DNA of 64,000 nucleotides from Idiomarina sp. X4 (lineage in GTDB: Bacteria > Pseudomonadota > Gammaproteobacteria > Enterobacterales > Alteromonadaceae), in assembly GCF_002808045.1 (NCBI RefSeq), contig NZ_CP025000.1:992001-1056000 (forward strand), read 5' to 3'. Below the pieces are notes generated by a model, which worked only from the letters and a program-made list of their open reading frames with translations, had not been told where the DNA came from and did no database searches. A program made the translations under genes and the position numbers. Shown here in pieces: positions 17,033 to 26,401 of this stretch (position 1 is its first letter; every line of letters starts with the position of its first letter).

Positions 17033-17066
17033 TGCCACCGAAATTCCCAGGAAGAGAGGGGCAGAA

Positions 17067-17082
17067 TACCACCTAAGGGGTA
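17067..17082. promoter_or_regulatory. NarL-like 7-2-7 site in the moaA-trhP region
   Basis: TACCACCTAAGGGGTA matches 12 of 14 positions of the NarL heptamer pair. It lies between the FNR box and the predicted moaA start point near 17065, so on the moaA side binding would more likely block than activate transcription. Confidence 0.45.
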
Positions 17083-17099
17083 GACCTTGGTCATGGAGC

Positions 17100-17113
17100 T
17101 TGATTTACATCAA
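17100..17113. promoter_or_regulatory. Perfect FNR box (TTGAT TTAC ATCAA) between moaA and trhP
   Basis: All ten conserved bases are present. Measured from the centre, -41.5 spacing to the right gives a start near 17148 with TAATCT at 17136-17141 as a fitting -10 element for trhP. To the left it gives a moaA start near 17065, upstream of the structured leader. One box may therefore serve both directions. Confidence 0.8.
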
Positions 17114-17171
17114 ATTGAGCGCCCGTGAAATTTGCTAATCTTTGCCGCCACTTTGGTCATACAGGTGTTTT

Positions 17172-18473
17172 ATGTCTGCATCAGCCGCTAATTTCCGCCC
17201 TGAACTGCTTTGCCCCGCCGGTAGCCCGGAAGCGATGCGCATGGCTTTTGCTTATGGTGCGGATGCCGTTTATGCCGGCGAACCACGTTACAGTCTACGT
17301 GTACGAAATAACTCTTTCACGCTGGACAACTTAGGTGATTGCATTGAAGAAGCCCACGAACGCGGTAAGCGTTTCTACGTGGTCGTCAACATCGCACCGC
17401 ACAATACGAAATTAACGCGCTTTGTCGAGCACATGCGTACTATTGTGGACATGCAGCCCGATGCGTTAATTGTCTCTGACCCCGGCGTAGTGATGTTGTT
17501 GCAGGAGCATTTTCCAAGTCAGCCTCTGCACTTGTCGGTTCAGGCCAATACCATTAACTGGGCGGCGCTGAAGTTCTGGCAGAAACAAGGCATTGAACGG
17601 GTCATTCTATCGCGCGAACTGGGTTTAAAAGAAATTGCCGAAATGCGCCAGCAGGTGCCGGACATTGAAGTCGAAGTGTTCGTACATGGCGCTCTTTGTA
17701 TGGCGTATTCCGGGCGCTGTCTGCTGTCGGGTTACATGAATAAGCGCGATCCGAATCAAGGCGCCTGTACCAATGCCTGCCGCTGGGGCTATGAAGTGCA
17801 TGAAGCCAAAGAAAATGCCGTTGGTCAGTACGATCCGGTGCTACTTGGTGACCCGAAGCGTCCGCAAGACTTAATGTTGCTGGACGAAGACCAGCACGGC
17901 TCTTACATCATGAACTCAAAGGACTTGCGCGCCGTTGAATACGTTAATGATTTGGTGGAAATGGGCGTTCATTCGCTGAAAATCGAAGGTCGTACCAAAT
18001 CCGACTATTACATTGCGCGTACCGCCCAGGTATACCGTCAGGCCATTGATGATGCGGCTGCCGGTAAGCCCTTTAACTCAGCATTGTTAAATGACTTAGA
18101 TGGTATGGCAAACCGCGGGTTCACGGCGGGATTTTTGCAACGCCACACACCGCAAGACTTACAAAACTACGAACGCTCACATAGCGAAGGGCAACACTTA
18201 TTAGTTGGCCAGCTTTGTGATGCGCATGGCGACGGTCGTTACCAAGTGTCCGTAAAAAATGGTTTTGCCATTGGCGATGAGCTTCTGCTAATGACACCGA
18301 ACGGTAATCATCGCTTTCAGCTGGCGGATATGACTTCAACACGAGACGAAGCCATGATTCGCGCGCCTGGCTCTGGCTACACAGTGGTGCTAAACACACC
18401 GGTCACCATTGATGAAAAAGACATCCCCTACTGTTTCCTGGTCAAAGAAAACATTGCGAGGAAGGCGGCATGA
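17172..18473 (+). CDS. trhP: tRNA hydroxylation protein TrhP (YegQ), peptidase U32 family
   Basis: TrhP is needed for oxygen-independent hydroxylation of uridine 34 in tRNAs (ho5U, the precursor of cmo5U). The 433-residue protein has the U32 signature region EVEVFVHGALCMAYSGRCLLSGY and cysteines in GACTNACRWGYEV that fit an iron-sulfur site. The barrel start is LLCPAGSPEAMRMAFAYGADAVY. The ATG at 17172 matches the family start and removes ten residues of a longer frame. A perfect FNR box sits about 60 bp upstream, which suits the anaerobic branch of this modification. The stop overlaps the ferredoxin start (ATGA). Confidence 0.93.
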   Translation: MSASAANFRPELLCPAGSPEAMRMAFAYGADAVYAGEPRYSLRVRNNSFTLDNLGDCIEEAHERGKRFYVVVNIAPHNTKLTRFVEHMRTIVDMQPDALIVSDPGVVMLLQEHFPSQPLHLSVQANTINWAALKFWQKQGIERVILSRELGLKEIAEMRQQVPDIEVEVFVHGALCMAYSGRCLLSGYMNKRDPNQGACTNACRWGYEVHEAKENAVGQYDPVLLGDPKRPQDLMLLDEDQHGSYIMNSKDLRAVEYVNDLVEMGVHSLKIEGRTKSDYYIARTAQVYRQAIDDAAAGKPFNSALLNDLDGMANRGFTAGFLQRHTPQDLQNYERSHSEGQHLLVGQLCDAHGDGRYQVSVKNGFAIGDELLLMTPNGNHRFQLADMTSTRDEAMIRAPGSGYTVVLNTPVTIDEKDIPYCFLVKENIARKAA

Positions 18474-18655
18474 TTAAAATAAACGACGGTTGCATTAACT
18501 GCGATATGTGTGAGCCCGAATGCCCTACAGAAGCCATTGCGATGGGCGACGACATTTACGAAATAAATCAGGACAAGTGTGTTGAATGCGAGGGGTATTA
18601 CGACACGCCTAACTGTTATGCGGTTTGCCCGGTAGAGGCAGTCGATATTTTATAA
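18470..18655 (+). CDS. yfhL: Short YfhL-type 2[4Fe-4S] ferredoxin
   Basis: This 61-residue protein has two cluster-binding motifs: CINCDMCEPECP, then CVECEGYYDTPNCYAVCP with the extra eight-residue spacing typical of YfhL-like ferredoxins. YfhL-type ferredoxins are electron donors for TrhP, and the four-base overlap with trhP supports that. E. coli YfhL is about 86 residues; here the C-terminal extension after the second cluster is missing and a TAA stop ends the frame cleanly. I infer a naturally short variant rather than a frameshift. Confidence 0.92.
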   Translation: MIKINDGCINCDMCEPECPTEAIAMGDDIYEINQDKCVECEGYYDTPNCYAVCPVEAVDIL

Positions 18656-18716
18656 GCAAAGGGGTATGTCCCCCCTCTCTTTAGAGGTACATAAATCAAT
18701 TGGAGGGTTTTGTATA

Positions 18717-19442
18717 GTGAGCCAGGTCAATAATACAGTCGATGAGATGACTATGCGTACTCCAATTCAATGTAATCAATGCAGCATGCAATCTATTTGT
18801 GTACCTGCGGGGCTTATTCCAAGCGACGTCGAAATTCTCGATAAAAGCAGCCGCGAGCCGCACTTATACAATAAGCGCAGTGTGGTGTTTAGCGAAGGCG
18901 AAGCGTTGAACTCCGTTTTTGCGATAAAAAGTGGCTCGGTTAAATGCTACACCATTGACAGCAATGGTAAGCAGCAAATTACCAGTTTTCATATGGTCGG
19001 CGATATTGTTGGGTTGGAGTCTCTTGCAACCGGGAACGCCAGTACCTATTGCGAAACGTTGGAAACCTCCATGCTTTGTGAAATTAAACTGGGCAAACTG
19101 TTTGCACAGGAGCTTCCCAAAGTAGAAGGTAACTTAATGCGGCTGATGAGCCGTCGTCTGGGCAACAACAGCAAGCATTACTTAAACATTGTGAACACCA
19201 GCGCTGAGCAGAAAGTGGTGTCTTTTTTACTTTCAATAAGTACGCACATGCAGCAACATGGGCTGTCCCGCAGTGAGTTCCGGCTGCCAATGACTCGCAC
19301 TGATATCGCCAATTATCTGGGTTTGGCGGTTGAAACGGTCAGCCGTATATTTACTGCATTGAAAGAGCAAGAGCTCATTCAAACCAAACAGTCCATTTTA
19401 ACAATTAATGATTTAAGCGCATTGGAGCGACGCGTCGCTTAA
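18717..19442 (+). CDS. fnr: Oxygen-sensing transcription regulator FNR
   Basis: FNR activates anaerobic genes when its [4Fe-4S] cluster is intact. All four ligands are present: Cys19, Cys22 and Cys28 in CNQCSMQSIC, and Cys121 in TSMLCEI. The effector-domain beta roll, the dimer helix (VEGNLMRLMSRRLGN) and a CRP-type HTH with VETVSR as recognition helix follow, so binding to TTGAT-N4-ATCAA is expected. The GTG at 18717 is chosen because GGAGG lies about ten bases upstream and homologues begin near here; an ATG at 18666 in the same frame is possible. FNR-type boxes occur at 790, 9463, 17100, 26402 and 36819, but none is seen before fnr itself. Confidence 0.94.
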   Translation: MSQVNNTVDEMTMRTPIQCNQCSMQSICVPAGLIPSDVEILDKSSREPHLYNKRSVVFSEGEALNSVFAIKSGSVKCYTIDSNGKQQITSFHMVGDIVGLESLATGNASTYCETLETSMLCEIKLGKLFAQELPKVEGNLMRLMSRRLGNNSKHYLNIVNTSAEQKVVSFLLSISTHMQQHGLSRSEFRLPMTRTDIANYLGLAVETVSRIFTALKEQELIQTKQSILTINDLSALERRVA

Positions 19443-19461
19443 GCGCTAAGCAGGAGGTTAC

Positions 19462-20634
19462 ATGTCATCCGCTGGGTTTAACTGGTCCGATCCACTCAAC
19501 TGGCAAAACGCGCTCACTGATGAAGAAAAAATGATTCAGGAAAGTGCGCATCAGTACGCACAAGAAAAATTGATGCCACGAGTACTGGAAGCCAACCGCA
19601 ACGAGAATTTTGATCGTGCCATAATGAGTGAACTGGGTGAGATGGGCCTGTTGGGCTCGACATTACCGGAAGAATACGGCGGCAGCGGTGTCAACCACGT
19701 TAGCTACGGCCTTATTGCCCGCGAAATTGAGCGCGTTGACAGCGGCTACCGCAGTGCCATGAGTGTGCAGTCATCATTAGTCATGCACCCTATTTATACC
19801 TTTGGTACCGAAGCACAGCGTAAAAAGTATTTGCCGAAGCTAGCCAGCGGCGAATGGGTCGGCTGCTTTGGTTTAACCGAGCCCGACTCGGGCTCGGATC
19901 CTGCCAGCATGCGCACGGTCGCTAAACGCACCGACAACGGTTATGTTCTGTCCGGCGCAAAAATGTGGATAACCAACTCGCCTATCGCGGATGTATTTGT
20001 CGTATGGGCGAAACTCGACGGCGAGATTCGCGGTTTTGTGCTGGAAAAAGGCATGAAAGGTCTAAGCGCCCCGAAAATTGACGGAAAATTCTCATTACGT
20101 GCATCGATCACCGGCGAAATTGTCATGGACGGCGTTGAGGTACCAGAAGAAAACATCTTCCCGGAAGTGAAAGGCTTAAAAGGTCCCTTTAGTTGCTTAA
20201 ACAAGGCGCGTTACGGCATTGCCTGGGGTTCACTGGGCGCTGCCGAGTTTTGCTGGCACGCTGCACGCCAATACACACTGGAACGCAGTCAGTTTGGCAA
20301 ACCGCTGGCGGCAAACCAGCTTATTCAGAAAAAGCTGGCGGACATGCAAACCGAAATTAGTTTAGGTCTATTGGGCTGTCTGCAAGCCGGTCGTGAGCTC
20401 GATAACGGCACCTTAAACCCCACTGCTATTTCACTGATTAAGCGCAACAGCTGTGGTAAAGCACTGGATATTGCTCGCCAGTCTCGCGACATGCACGGCG
20501 GTAACGGTATTGCCGACGAATATCATGTTATTCGTCATGTCATGAACTTAGAGGCAGTGAATACCTACGAAGGTACCCACGACATTCACGCATTAATTCT
20601 CGGTCGGGCTCAAACCGACATTCCTGCATTTTAA
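19462..20634 (+). CDS. gcdH: Glutaryl-CoA dehydrogenase GcdH
   Basis: GcdH oxidises and decarboxylates glutaryl-CoA to crotonyl-CoA in lysine, hydroxylysine and tryptophan breakdown. The 390-residue acyl-CoA dehydrogenase has FAD/substrate motifs [16 protein letters not shown] and [17 protein letters not shown], the substrate-carboxylate arginine region [20 protein letters not shown], and the catalytic glutamate in [19 protein letters not shown], which is specific to GcdH. A good AGGAGG site precedes the ATG. It lies 20 bases after fnr and 9 before the E1 gene, so it may share transcripts with both. Confidence 0.94.
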   Translation: MSSAGFNWSDPLNWQNALTDEEKMIQESAHQYAQEKLMPRVLEANRNENFDRAIMSELGEMGLLGSTLPEEYGGSGVNHVSYGLIAREIERVDSGYRSAMSVQSSLVMHPIYTFGTEAQRKKYLPKLASGEWVGCFGLTEPDSGSDPASMRTVAKRTDNGYVLSGAKMWITNSPIADVFVVWAKLDGEIRGFVLEKGMKGLSAPKIDGKFSLRASITGEIVMDGVEVPEENIFPEVKGLKGPFSCLNKARYGIAWGSLGAAEFCWHAARQYTLERSQFGKPLAANQLIQKKLADMQTEISLGLLGCLQAGRELDNGTLNPTAISLIKRNSCGKALDIARQSRDMHGGNGIADEYHVIRHVMNLEAVNTYEGTHDIHALILGRAQTDIPAF

Positions 20635-20643
20635 GAGGTTATT

Positions 20644-22857
20644 ATGCGCAGCGAACCCGATGGTTGGCAGCAGGACTTTATTGAACGAGTGGCGCAAGGC
20701 GATTTGCCTGCGCCGTTATCCATCGACACACTCACTGTAGATACTCGCACTGCCGACAGCGAGTTAAGCAACGAGCAACTGTTCTCGCTGTTTCACAGTC
20801 AAGCCACCAGTCGCTTCGCTGACCTGGAATCAAGACGCTTACAACGTCAGGGTAAGAGTTTTTACACCATTGGTAGTGCCGGCCATGAAGCCAATGCAGC
20901 CGTTGCTGCTGCAACAAAGCTCACTGACCCTGCATTTTTGCACTATCGAAGCGGCGCTTTCTTCCTACAAAGAGCAAAGCAACTGGAAGGCAGCCACCCA
21001 CTTTACGATTTAATGCTGTCGTTTTGCGCTTCCAGTGAAGACCCTATTTCCGGCGGTCGTCATAAAGTATTAGGCAGCCTAAGCCTAAATATTCCTCCGC
21101 AGACCTCAACTATCGCCTCGCATTTGCCCAAAGCCATGGGTACGGCGTATGCCATTGGTCTCAGTCGCCGCACCAAACACCAAGGCACCTGGCCTGACGA
21201 CTCAATAGTGGTGTGCAACTTTGGTGATGCCTCCGCCAACCATTCCACGGCCGTTGGCGCCATGAACGCCACCGGCTGGGCAAGCTATCAGGGCATGCCA
21301 ATGCCCATTTTGTATGTGTGCGAAGACAATGGTATCGGCATCTCCACACGAACACCTTACGGATGGACGCAGAAACAATTACAAAGTTACACAGGCATTC
21401 GCTATTACTTTGCTAATGGCGGCGATGCTATTGAAGCCTTTCAGGTGGCACGACAAGCGGCTGAGTTTATTCGTCGAACCGGCAAGCCAGCTGTGCTGCA
21501 TTTAAAAACTCAGCGTTTCTTTGGTCATGCCGGCGCCGATGCCGAAATTGCCTACCGCACCAAAGGCGATATAGAGCGGGCGTTTGAAACTGACGTGTTA
21601 CTGCAAACCGCGTCGCAAGTTCTTGCTCGGGGTATTTGTTCAGCGACCGAACTCAGTAAGCGCTTAAGCCGCTGGCAACAACAAATAACCCGTGTTGCGG
21701 TCGATGCGTCCTCGCGACCAAAACTCACCTGTGCTGACGATGTTATGGCTTCCATACAGCCCTCATCAGGCTGCCATACGCCATTGCCTGGTGCGCCAAA
21801 GCCCACTAAGAGTGTACTGGCATTCGACAAGCGCAATCTGGGTAAGCCACAGCCACTGGGCAAGATGATCAACTGGGCATTGCATGAAGCCATGTCGCGT
21901 TGTAAAAACGCACTGGTGTTTGGTGAGGATGTCGGCAAGAAAGGCGGCGTTTACCACGTGACCAATCAGCTGTTTGATCAGTTTGGACCAAACCGGGTGA
22001 TTAATACATTGCTCGACGAGCAAAGCATACTGGGACTGGCCATTGGTCTTGCGCAACAAGGCTTTTTGCCAATACCGGAAATCCAGTTTTTGGCGTACGT
22101 GCACAATGCCGAAGACCAAATTCGTGGCGAAGCTGCGACCTTGCCGTTTTTCTCGAACGGCCAATACCATAACGGCATGGTCATTCGGATTGCCGGCTTA
22201 GCTTATCAAAAGGGCTTTGGCGGACACTTCCACAACGACAACTCCTTTGCTGTTTTCAGAGACATTCCCGGGGTTGTTGTGATGTGCCCCTCTAACGGAT
22301 ACGACGCCGTGTTAATGATGCGTCAAGCGGTAGAACTTGCCCACGTGCAAAAACGCGTGGTCATATTTTTAGAACCCATTGCGCTTTATATGACACGGGA
22401 CTTACTCGAAAAAGGCGACAATGGCTGGCTCAATGAGTTTCCGCCTGAAAGTACGCCACTCCCGGCATTCGGCGAACCCGGCAGCTACGGCGCTGGCGAC
22501 GAGCTCACCATTATTACTTATGGCAATGGCTACTACCTGTCACGCCAGGCGTGTGCAGAGCTATCGTTAGAGCAGCGTATTCGTATTCTCGATTTACGCT
22601 ATTTAGTGCCACTGGATGTCAATAAGGTCATTGAGGCTTTAGGCGATAGCAAACAACTACTGGTTGTCGACGAATGCCGCCAACGCGGCTCGTTGAGCGA
22701 AGAACTCGTCACCGCGTTACACGAAAGCGTGGATGGGCTACATATTGACCGCATTACTGCGAAGGACTGCTTTATTCCGTTGGGTGGCGCCGCGAATACG
22801 GTGTTACCGCAAAAAGCAGACATTATCGAATATTTGAAGGAACAACTGTCGTTATGA
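20644..22857 (+). CDS. 2-oxo acid dehydrogenase E1, alpha-beta fusion
   Basis: The 737-residue protein fuses both halves of a branched-chain-type E1. Residues 60 to about 350 are the alpha part with HYRSGAFFLQR, a ThDP motif FGDASANHSTAVGAMN (GDA rather than GDG) ending in CEDNGIGIST, and QRFFGHAGAD. Residues 390-730 are the beta part with FGEDVGKKGGVYHVT, LLDEQSILGLAIGLA, EIQFLAYVHNAEDQI and LEPIALY. Such enzymes decarboxylate a 2-oxo acid and pass the acyl group to a lipoyl E2, but no E2 or E3 gene is nearby. It is translationally coupled (ATGA) to an acyltransferase. Its neighbour gcdH suggests amino-acid or glutarate-type substrates; 2-oxoisovalerate or 2-oxoadipate would both fit. That is inference. 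Confidence 0.8.
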   Translation: MRSEPDGWQQDFIERVAQGDLPAPLSIDTLTVDTRTADSELSNEQLFSLFHSQATSRFADLESRRLQRQGKSFYTIGSAGHEANAAVAAATKLTDPAFLHYRSGAFFLQRAKQLEGSHPLYDLMLSFCASSEDPISGGRHKVLGSLSLNIPPQTSTIASHLPKAMGTAYAIGLSRRTKHQGTWPDDSIVVCNFGDASANHSTAVGAMNATGWASYQGMPMPILYVCEDNGIGISTRTPYGWTQKQLQSYTGIRYYFANGGDAIEAFQVARQAAEFIRRTGKPAVLHLKTQRFFGHAGADAEIAYRTKGDIERAFETDVLLQTASQVLARGICSATELSKRLSRWQQQITRVAVDASSRPKLTCADDVMASIQPSSGCHTPLPGAPKPTKSVLAFDKRNLGKPQPLGKMINWALHEAMSRCKNALVFGEDVGKKGGVYHVTNQLFDQFGPNRVINTLLDEQSILGLAIGLAQQGFLPIPEIQFLAYVHNAEDQIRGEAATLPFFSNGQYHNGMVIRIAGLAYQKGFGGHFHNDNSFAVFRDIPGVVVMCPSNGYDAVLMMRQAVELAHVQKRVVIFLEPIALYMTRDLLEKGDNGWLNEFPPESTPLPAFGEPGSYGAGDELTIITYGNGYYLSRQACAELSLEQRIRILDLRYLVPLDVNKVIEALGDSKQLLVVDECRQRGSLSEELVTALHESVDGLHIDRITAKDCFIPLGGAANTVLPQKADIIEYLKEQLSL

Positions 22858-23855
22858 AACAAACCGCTGTTGTCGTTTGCCCCGGACGTGGCGGCTATAA
22901 CAAGCCGGAGTTAGGCTCCATTAGCAGCCGTCATTTACCTTCACAAGCCAGGCTAATAGACACCTTTGACCGTGTGCGTAAAAAGCTGGGCTACCCGACG
23001 GTACGAGAGCTCGACAGCGAAGCTACTTTCAAGCACAAAGTTCACTACGCCCCGGAAAACTCCGCCGCGCTCATTTATGGCGCCGGTTATGCCGATTTCT
23101 GCGCCATTGATACCGACCAATACGACATTGTCGCCATTACCGGCAACTCGATGGGTTGGTACACCGCATTGACGTGCGCCGGGGTTTGGCAGCCCGACAC
23201 CGCGATGGAAATTGTTACCGACATGGCCATGCGTACCGCCAGAGCCGACGGCGCACAGTTGATTTACCCAGTAATGAACGAGCAGTGGCAACCTGACGCT
23301 GACAAACAAAGCGCTATTGACGCACTCATTCATGAACATCCGGGCGAGCTGTTCTTATCCATTCGTTACGGCGGATACGCGTTGTTAGCCGGTACTACCG
23401 AGGCAATTCGCGCGGCAAGTAACACCTTAGAGCCAATTGATGATCGTTTTCCAATGATTCTGCCGGGTCATGCCGCGTTCCATTCACCGCTGATGTCTGG
23501 CGCGTCAGAAGGCGCTCTGAAGCATTGGTCGGTGGATACATTTTCTCAGCCCAAGGTACCGTTAGTGGACGGCCGTGGCGTTATTTGGGAGCCCGGTTCG
23601 GCCAATAAAAACGCATTAAAACACTACACCTTCGGGCATCAGGTCACTGAGTGTTATGACTACAGCCGCGCTATTCGTGTGGCATTACGGGAGTTTGCTC
23701 CGGACAAGCTGTTGTTGTTAGGACCGGGAAACAGCCTGGGCGGCGCCACCGGCCAGGCGCTGGTTGCCATGGACTGGCGTGGTATTAACAGCAAAGACGC
23801 CTTTAGCAAGGCACAGGAAAGTGATAACGCCCCAGTGATTAGCCTGGGGCTGTAA
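22854..23855 (+). CDS. FabD-like acyltransferase (malonyl-transferase fold)
   Basis: This 333-residue protein has the FabD/acyltransferase fold. The start VVVCPGRGGYNKPEL replaces the usual QGxG, the nucleophile elbow is GNSMGWY (Ser99), and a C-terminal histidine lies in LPGHAAFHSPLM. LLLLGPGNSLGG resembles the end of the AT fold. The normal FabD arginine motif (QAxR-like) is not obvious, so malonyl specificity is doubtful. The start overlaps the E1 stop by four bases, implying a joint role, for instance moving an acyl group made from a 2-oxo acid onto a carrier protein or CoA. The gene is convergent with the chemoreceptor, 13 bp apart. It is not the housekeeping fabD, since no fab genes flank it. 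Confidence 0.72.
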   Translation: MKQTAVVVCPGRGGYNKPELGSISSRHLPSQARLIDTFDRVRKKLGYPTVRELDSEATFKHKVHYAPENSAALIYGAGYADFCAIDTDQYDIVAITGNSMGWYTALTCAGVWQPDTAMEIVTDMAMRTARADGAQLIYPVMNEQWQPDADKQSAIDALIHEHPGELFLSIRYGGYALLAGTTEAIRAASNTLEPIDDRFPMILPGHAAFHSPLMSGASEGALKHWSVDTFSQPKVPLVDGRGVIWEPGSANKNALKHYTFGHQVTECYDYSRAIRVALREFAPDKLLLLGPGNSLGGATGQALVAMDWRGINSKDAFSKAQESDNAPVISLGL

Positions 23856-23868
23856 GTTCTCGCTCGGC

Positions 23869-26298
23869 TTAGTGAATGCCCTTGCCATTTAGGTGGTTCT
23901 TGTACGCCATATCGCTTTTCATAATATGGTTCATTAGCCACGCTTTCACAAAGTCCAATAGCTCATCAATTACATCTTCGTGATTATCCACTCGATGTTT
24001 GAAACGCATTACATCCTGCACTAAGTCTTTGTGTTTCACTTTGTGGTTCTCTAAGTCCGGGTAGCCGTTTCTTTCCATTAGCAGCTCTTCGTAATTAAAG
24101 TGCGTAGCCGTGTAGTTAATTAACGAGTCTACCAAGCGTTGCAGCGCATGCTGGTCGCCGTCACGAAGTTTCAATCGGTAAAGCTCGTTAGCAATATAAA
24201 TTAAGCGTTGATGCTGACGGTTAATCTCTTCAATACCGACGTCCAGCTTCGACGACCACTCAATAAGCACATCCTGCTCTTGTAAGCGTTTTTCAATAAC
24301 GGCATTTTCAATGTAGTAACGATCACCCAGCGACTTGATTTCACCACCCAGAGTGGTTAGCTGAGCGGAGCTTTCCAAAGCCTCCTGAGAACGCTCATCA
24401 ATAACTTTCGCGCTTTCTGACAGCGAGTTGACGTTTTCCTGAATGTTCATGGTCACTGCTGACTGCTCTTCTGCCGCAGAGGCAATTTGCGTATTCAGGT
24501 CGTTAATCACACCCACGTTTTCGACAATGTCGGTCAGAGACATTGACGCCTTATTGGCGTGTTCAACGTTCTCACCGGCCAACGCTTTGTTCCGCTCCAT
24601 GGTATGAACGGCGTTTTCCGTATTACTTTCCAAGCGCCCAATAACGCTCTGGATTTCACCAGTCGACGCTTGTACACGTTGCGCCAGCTGGCGAACTTCA
24701 TCGGCAACCACCGCAAAGCCTCTGCCCGACTCGCCTGCGCGCGCCGCTTCGATAGCCGCATTCAGCGCCAGCAAGTTGGTCTGATCCGCAATATCATTAA
24801 TGGTTAACAGGATTTTAGAAATAGCCTGGCTGTCTTCCGATAAGGTTTTGATGACTTGTTGAGACTCAGACACCTCCTGCTCAAGCCGCTGAATAGCCTC
24901 GACCATGGTATTGACCACCTGCTGACCGTTTTGCGCAGAGGCCATAGTGTTATCGGCTTCCGTGGCCGCTTTTTGGGTCGATTCAGATACTTCGCTGATA
25001 GCCGCAGTCATTTGTTCTACCGCTGCCGCCGCGCTTTGCATTTGTGCCGCCTGCTCTTTGGCACGCTCGGCTAACTCTTTTATGGCCTGATAGTTACCGT
25101 CGCCCAAGCGGTCCATACCGTCGCTGGACTTACGAATCGCGTCAACCGAATAGCTGGTTTCTATGGCCACCGAATTGAGGTAGTCGGTAATTTTAGACAA
25201 CTCGTCTTTACCTTCTGCAACACCTAAGCTGTTCAAGTCACCGTTCGCCAACTGCTTAGCCATATTGATATTCGCCGTTACCGCTCGATAAATGCCTAAA
25301 TACAGGCTGGTGAATAGCAACAGTTGTAATAGCAATACCAGCGCCAGCAGCACAATGTTTTTCCAGATAACGCCATCCAGTTTATCCAGGCGTTCGGCCA
25401 AGCGCTGTTGATACACCGGAATAATGGCATCATAGAAACCAAGTAACGTACCAATAGCCGCAGAGCCTTCACGGAAGAAGTCATCGGCAGACATAGTCCG
25501 ACTCGCTAAATGCTGCGCCGCAGAACTACTAAACATAGACAGTTGCTGTTCTGCAGCTTTAGCGTGGCTCATTAAGGTTTCATCGTTACTATTGTCGGTA
25601 AGCGCTTCAACCGCCTGAACGAATTGTTCAACTTCACTTTCAAGGACGTAGCTTAAGGTCATGACCTGCTGCTGCGAGGCAGTACTAGAAGTGTTCAACC
25701 ACTGGGCGCCCAGGCCACGCAACTGCCCGCTTAGCTCAACCAGCTGCGGTAATGACTCTGTGCTTAAACGCGCAAGTTGCAGGCTGACCAAGTCATCTTC
25801 CAATAACAGTTTGGCGTCGGTGCTGAGTTGTTTTAAGGCTTGGTGCAGCTGAGCAATAAACTGTGAGTGCTGCTCGAATTTTCCAGTAGAACCTTTTAAC
25901 GGCTGCCAGCTGCGTTTAAACGCACTAACTCGGTTTTCAGATAAGCTTTCATAGCGGCTGGCTAAGTCCGCTAACGCATTTAAATGTTTATCAACTTGCT
26001 GTGCTGAACGCTGTATTTCTGTCGAAAAAGCACGGCGCTGCTCTGCCGTTCCAGTCATACCCCGGTGCTTGGCGACATGTTCGAACAAGCCTTTAAACTC
26101 AGGCCAGTACATAGCCACCTGCTGCTTTTGTTCCAGCGCATCGCTTTTATTAAGGGAGTCACTTACGGTCAGCGCGCTTAGCACGATAACCGGCAAAAAT
26201 AGCAAAAATCCAATCAGGCTGAACTTTCGGCGAAAACTCAGCACATTAAACAACTTTTGAATCGGTCGCGTCAGCCTATCCAACCACTTCATAACCAC
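23869..26298 (-). CDS. Methyl-accepting chemotaxis protein with NIT-like sensor and C-terminal hemerythrin
   Basis: The 809-residue receptor has a membrane helix (about 25-48), a long helical periplasmic sensor (49-310) whose [11 protein letters not shown] and evenly spaced helices recall nitrate/nitrite-sensing NIT domains, a second helix (about 312-335), a HAMP segment, and a signalling domain (about 390-660) with the hairpin tip [21 protein letters not shown] bacteriohemerythrin follows (about 672-809) with all expected ligands: His in NRQH, HxxxE in HFNYE, HxxxH in HKVKH and HxxxxD in HIMKSD. Binding of oxygen by the diiron site could gate the response. The NIT call is tentative. An FNR-like box and a NarL-like site precede the gene. 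Confidence 0.83.
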   Translation of the reverse strand: MVMKWLDRLTRPIQKLFNVLSFRRKFSLIGFLLFLPVIVLSALTVSDSLNKSDALEQKQQVAMYWPEFKGLFEHVAKHRGMTGTAEQRRAFSTEIQRSAQQVDKHLNALADLASRYESLSENRVSAFKRSWQPLKGSTGKFEQHSQFIAQLHQALKQLSTDAKLLLEDDLVSLQLARLSTESLPQLVELSGQLRGLGAQWLNTSSTASQQQVMTLSYVLESEVEQFVQAVEALTDNSNDETLMSHAKAAEQQLSMFSSSAAQHLASRTMSADDFFREGSAAIGTLLGFYDAIIPVYQQRLAERLDKLDGVIWKNIVLLALVLLLQLLLFTSLYLGIYRAVTANINMAKQLANGDLNSLGVAEGKDELSKITDYLNSVAIETSYSVDAIRKSSDGMDRLGDGNYQAIKELAERAKEQAAQMQSAAAAVEQMTAAISEVSESTQKAATEADNTMASAQNGQQVVNTMVEAIQRLEQEVSESQQVIKTLSEDSQAISKILLTINDIADQTNLLALNAAIEAARAGESGRGFAVVADEVRQLAQRVQASTGEIQSVIGRLESNTENAVHTMERNKALAGENVEHANKASMSLTDIVENVGVINDLNTQIASAAEEQSAVTMNIQENVNSLSESAKVIDERSQEALESSAQLTTLGGEIKSLGDRYYIENAVIEKRLQEQDVLIEWSSKLDVGIEEINRQHQRLIYIANELYRLKLRDGDQHALQRLVDSLINYTATHFNYEELLMERNGYPDLENHKVKHKDLVQDVMRFKHRVDNHEDVIDELLDFVKAWLMNHIMKSDMAYKNHLNGKGIH

Positions 26299-26377
26299 TC
26301 CACTTCAAGCGAATACATTTAGCGACAAACTCGCTATTGTGCCTATACATCGGCATTAGTCACATGAAATATAGGGT

Positions 26378-26393
26378 TATTACTTAATAGGTA
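26378..26393. promoter_or_regulatory. NarL-like 7-2-7 site before the chemoreceptor gene
   Basis: TATTACTTAATAGGTA matches 12 of 14 positions, with one half site (ATAGGTA) fully matching AKRRGTA. It lies on the gene side of the FNR-like box, between it and a predicted start near 26367, which is the position of a repressing site. Confidence 0.4.
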
Positions 26394-26401
26394 GCTCTTT
26401 A

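Noticed and set aside
16876..17094. Small minus-strand reading frame upstream of moaA
   Set aside because: It coincides with the structured leader and has no coding character; the P1-like pairing explains the region better.
18470..18655. Frameshifted or truncated ferredoxin pseudogene
   Set aside because: Both cluster motifs are complete and the frame ends in a clean TAA; no remnant of the missing extension is visible downstream.
21552..22184. Minus-strand frames opposite the E1 fusion gene
   Set aside because: They are opposite conserved ThDP-enzyme motifs and have no ribosome-binding sites or domains.
22854..23855. Housekeeping fabD
   Set aside because: No fab genes are nearby, the N-terminal QGxG motif is changed, and the gene is coupled to an E1 enzyme.
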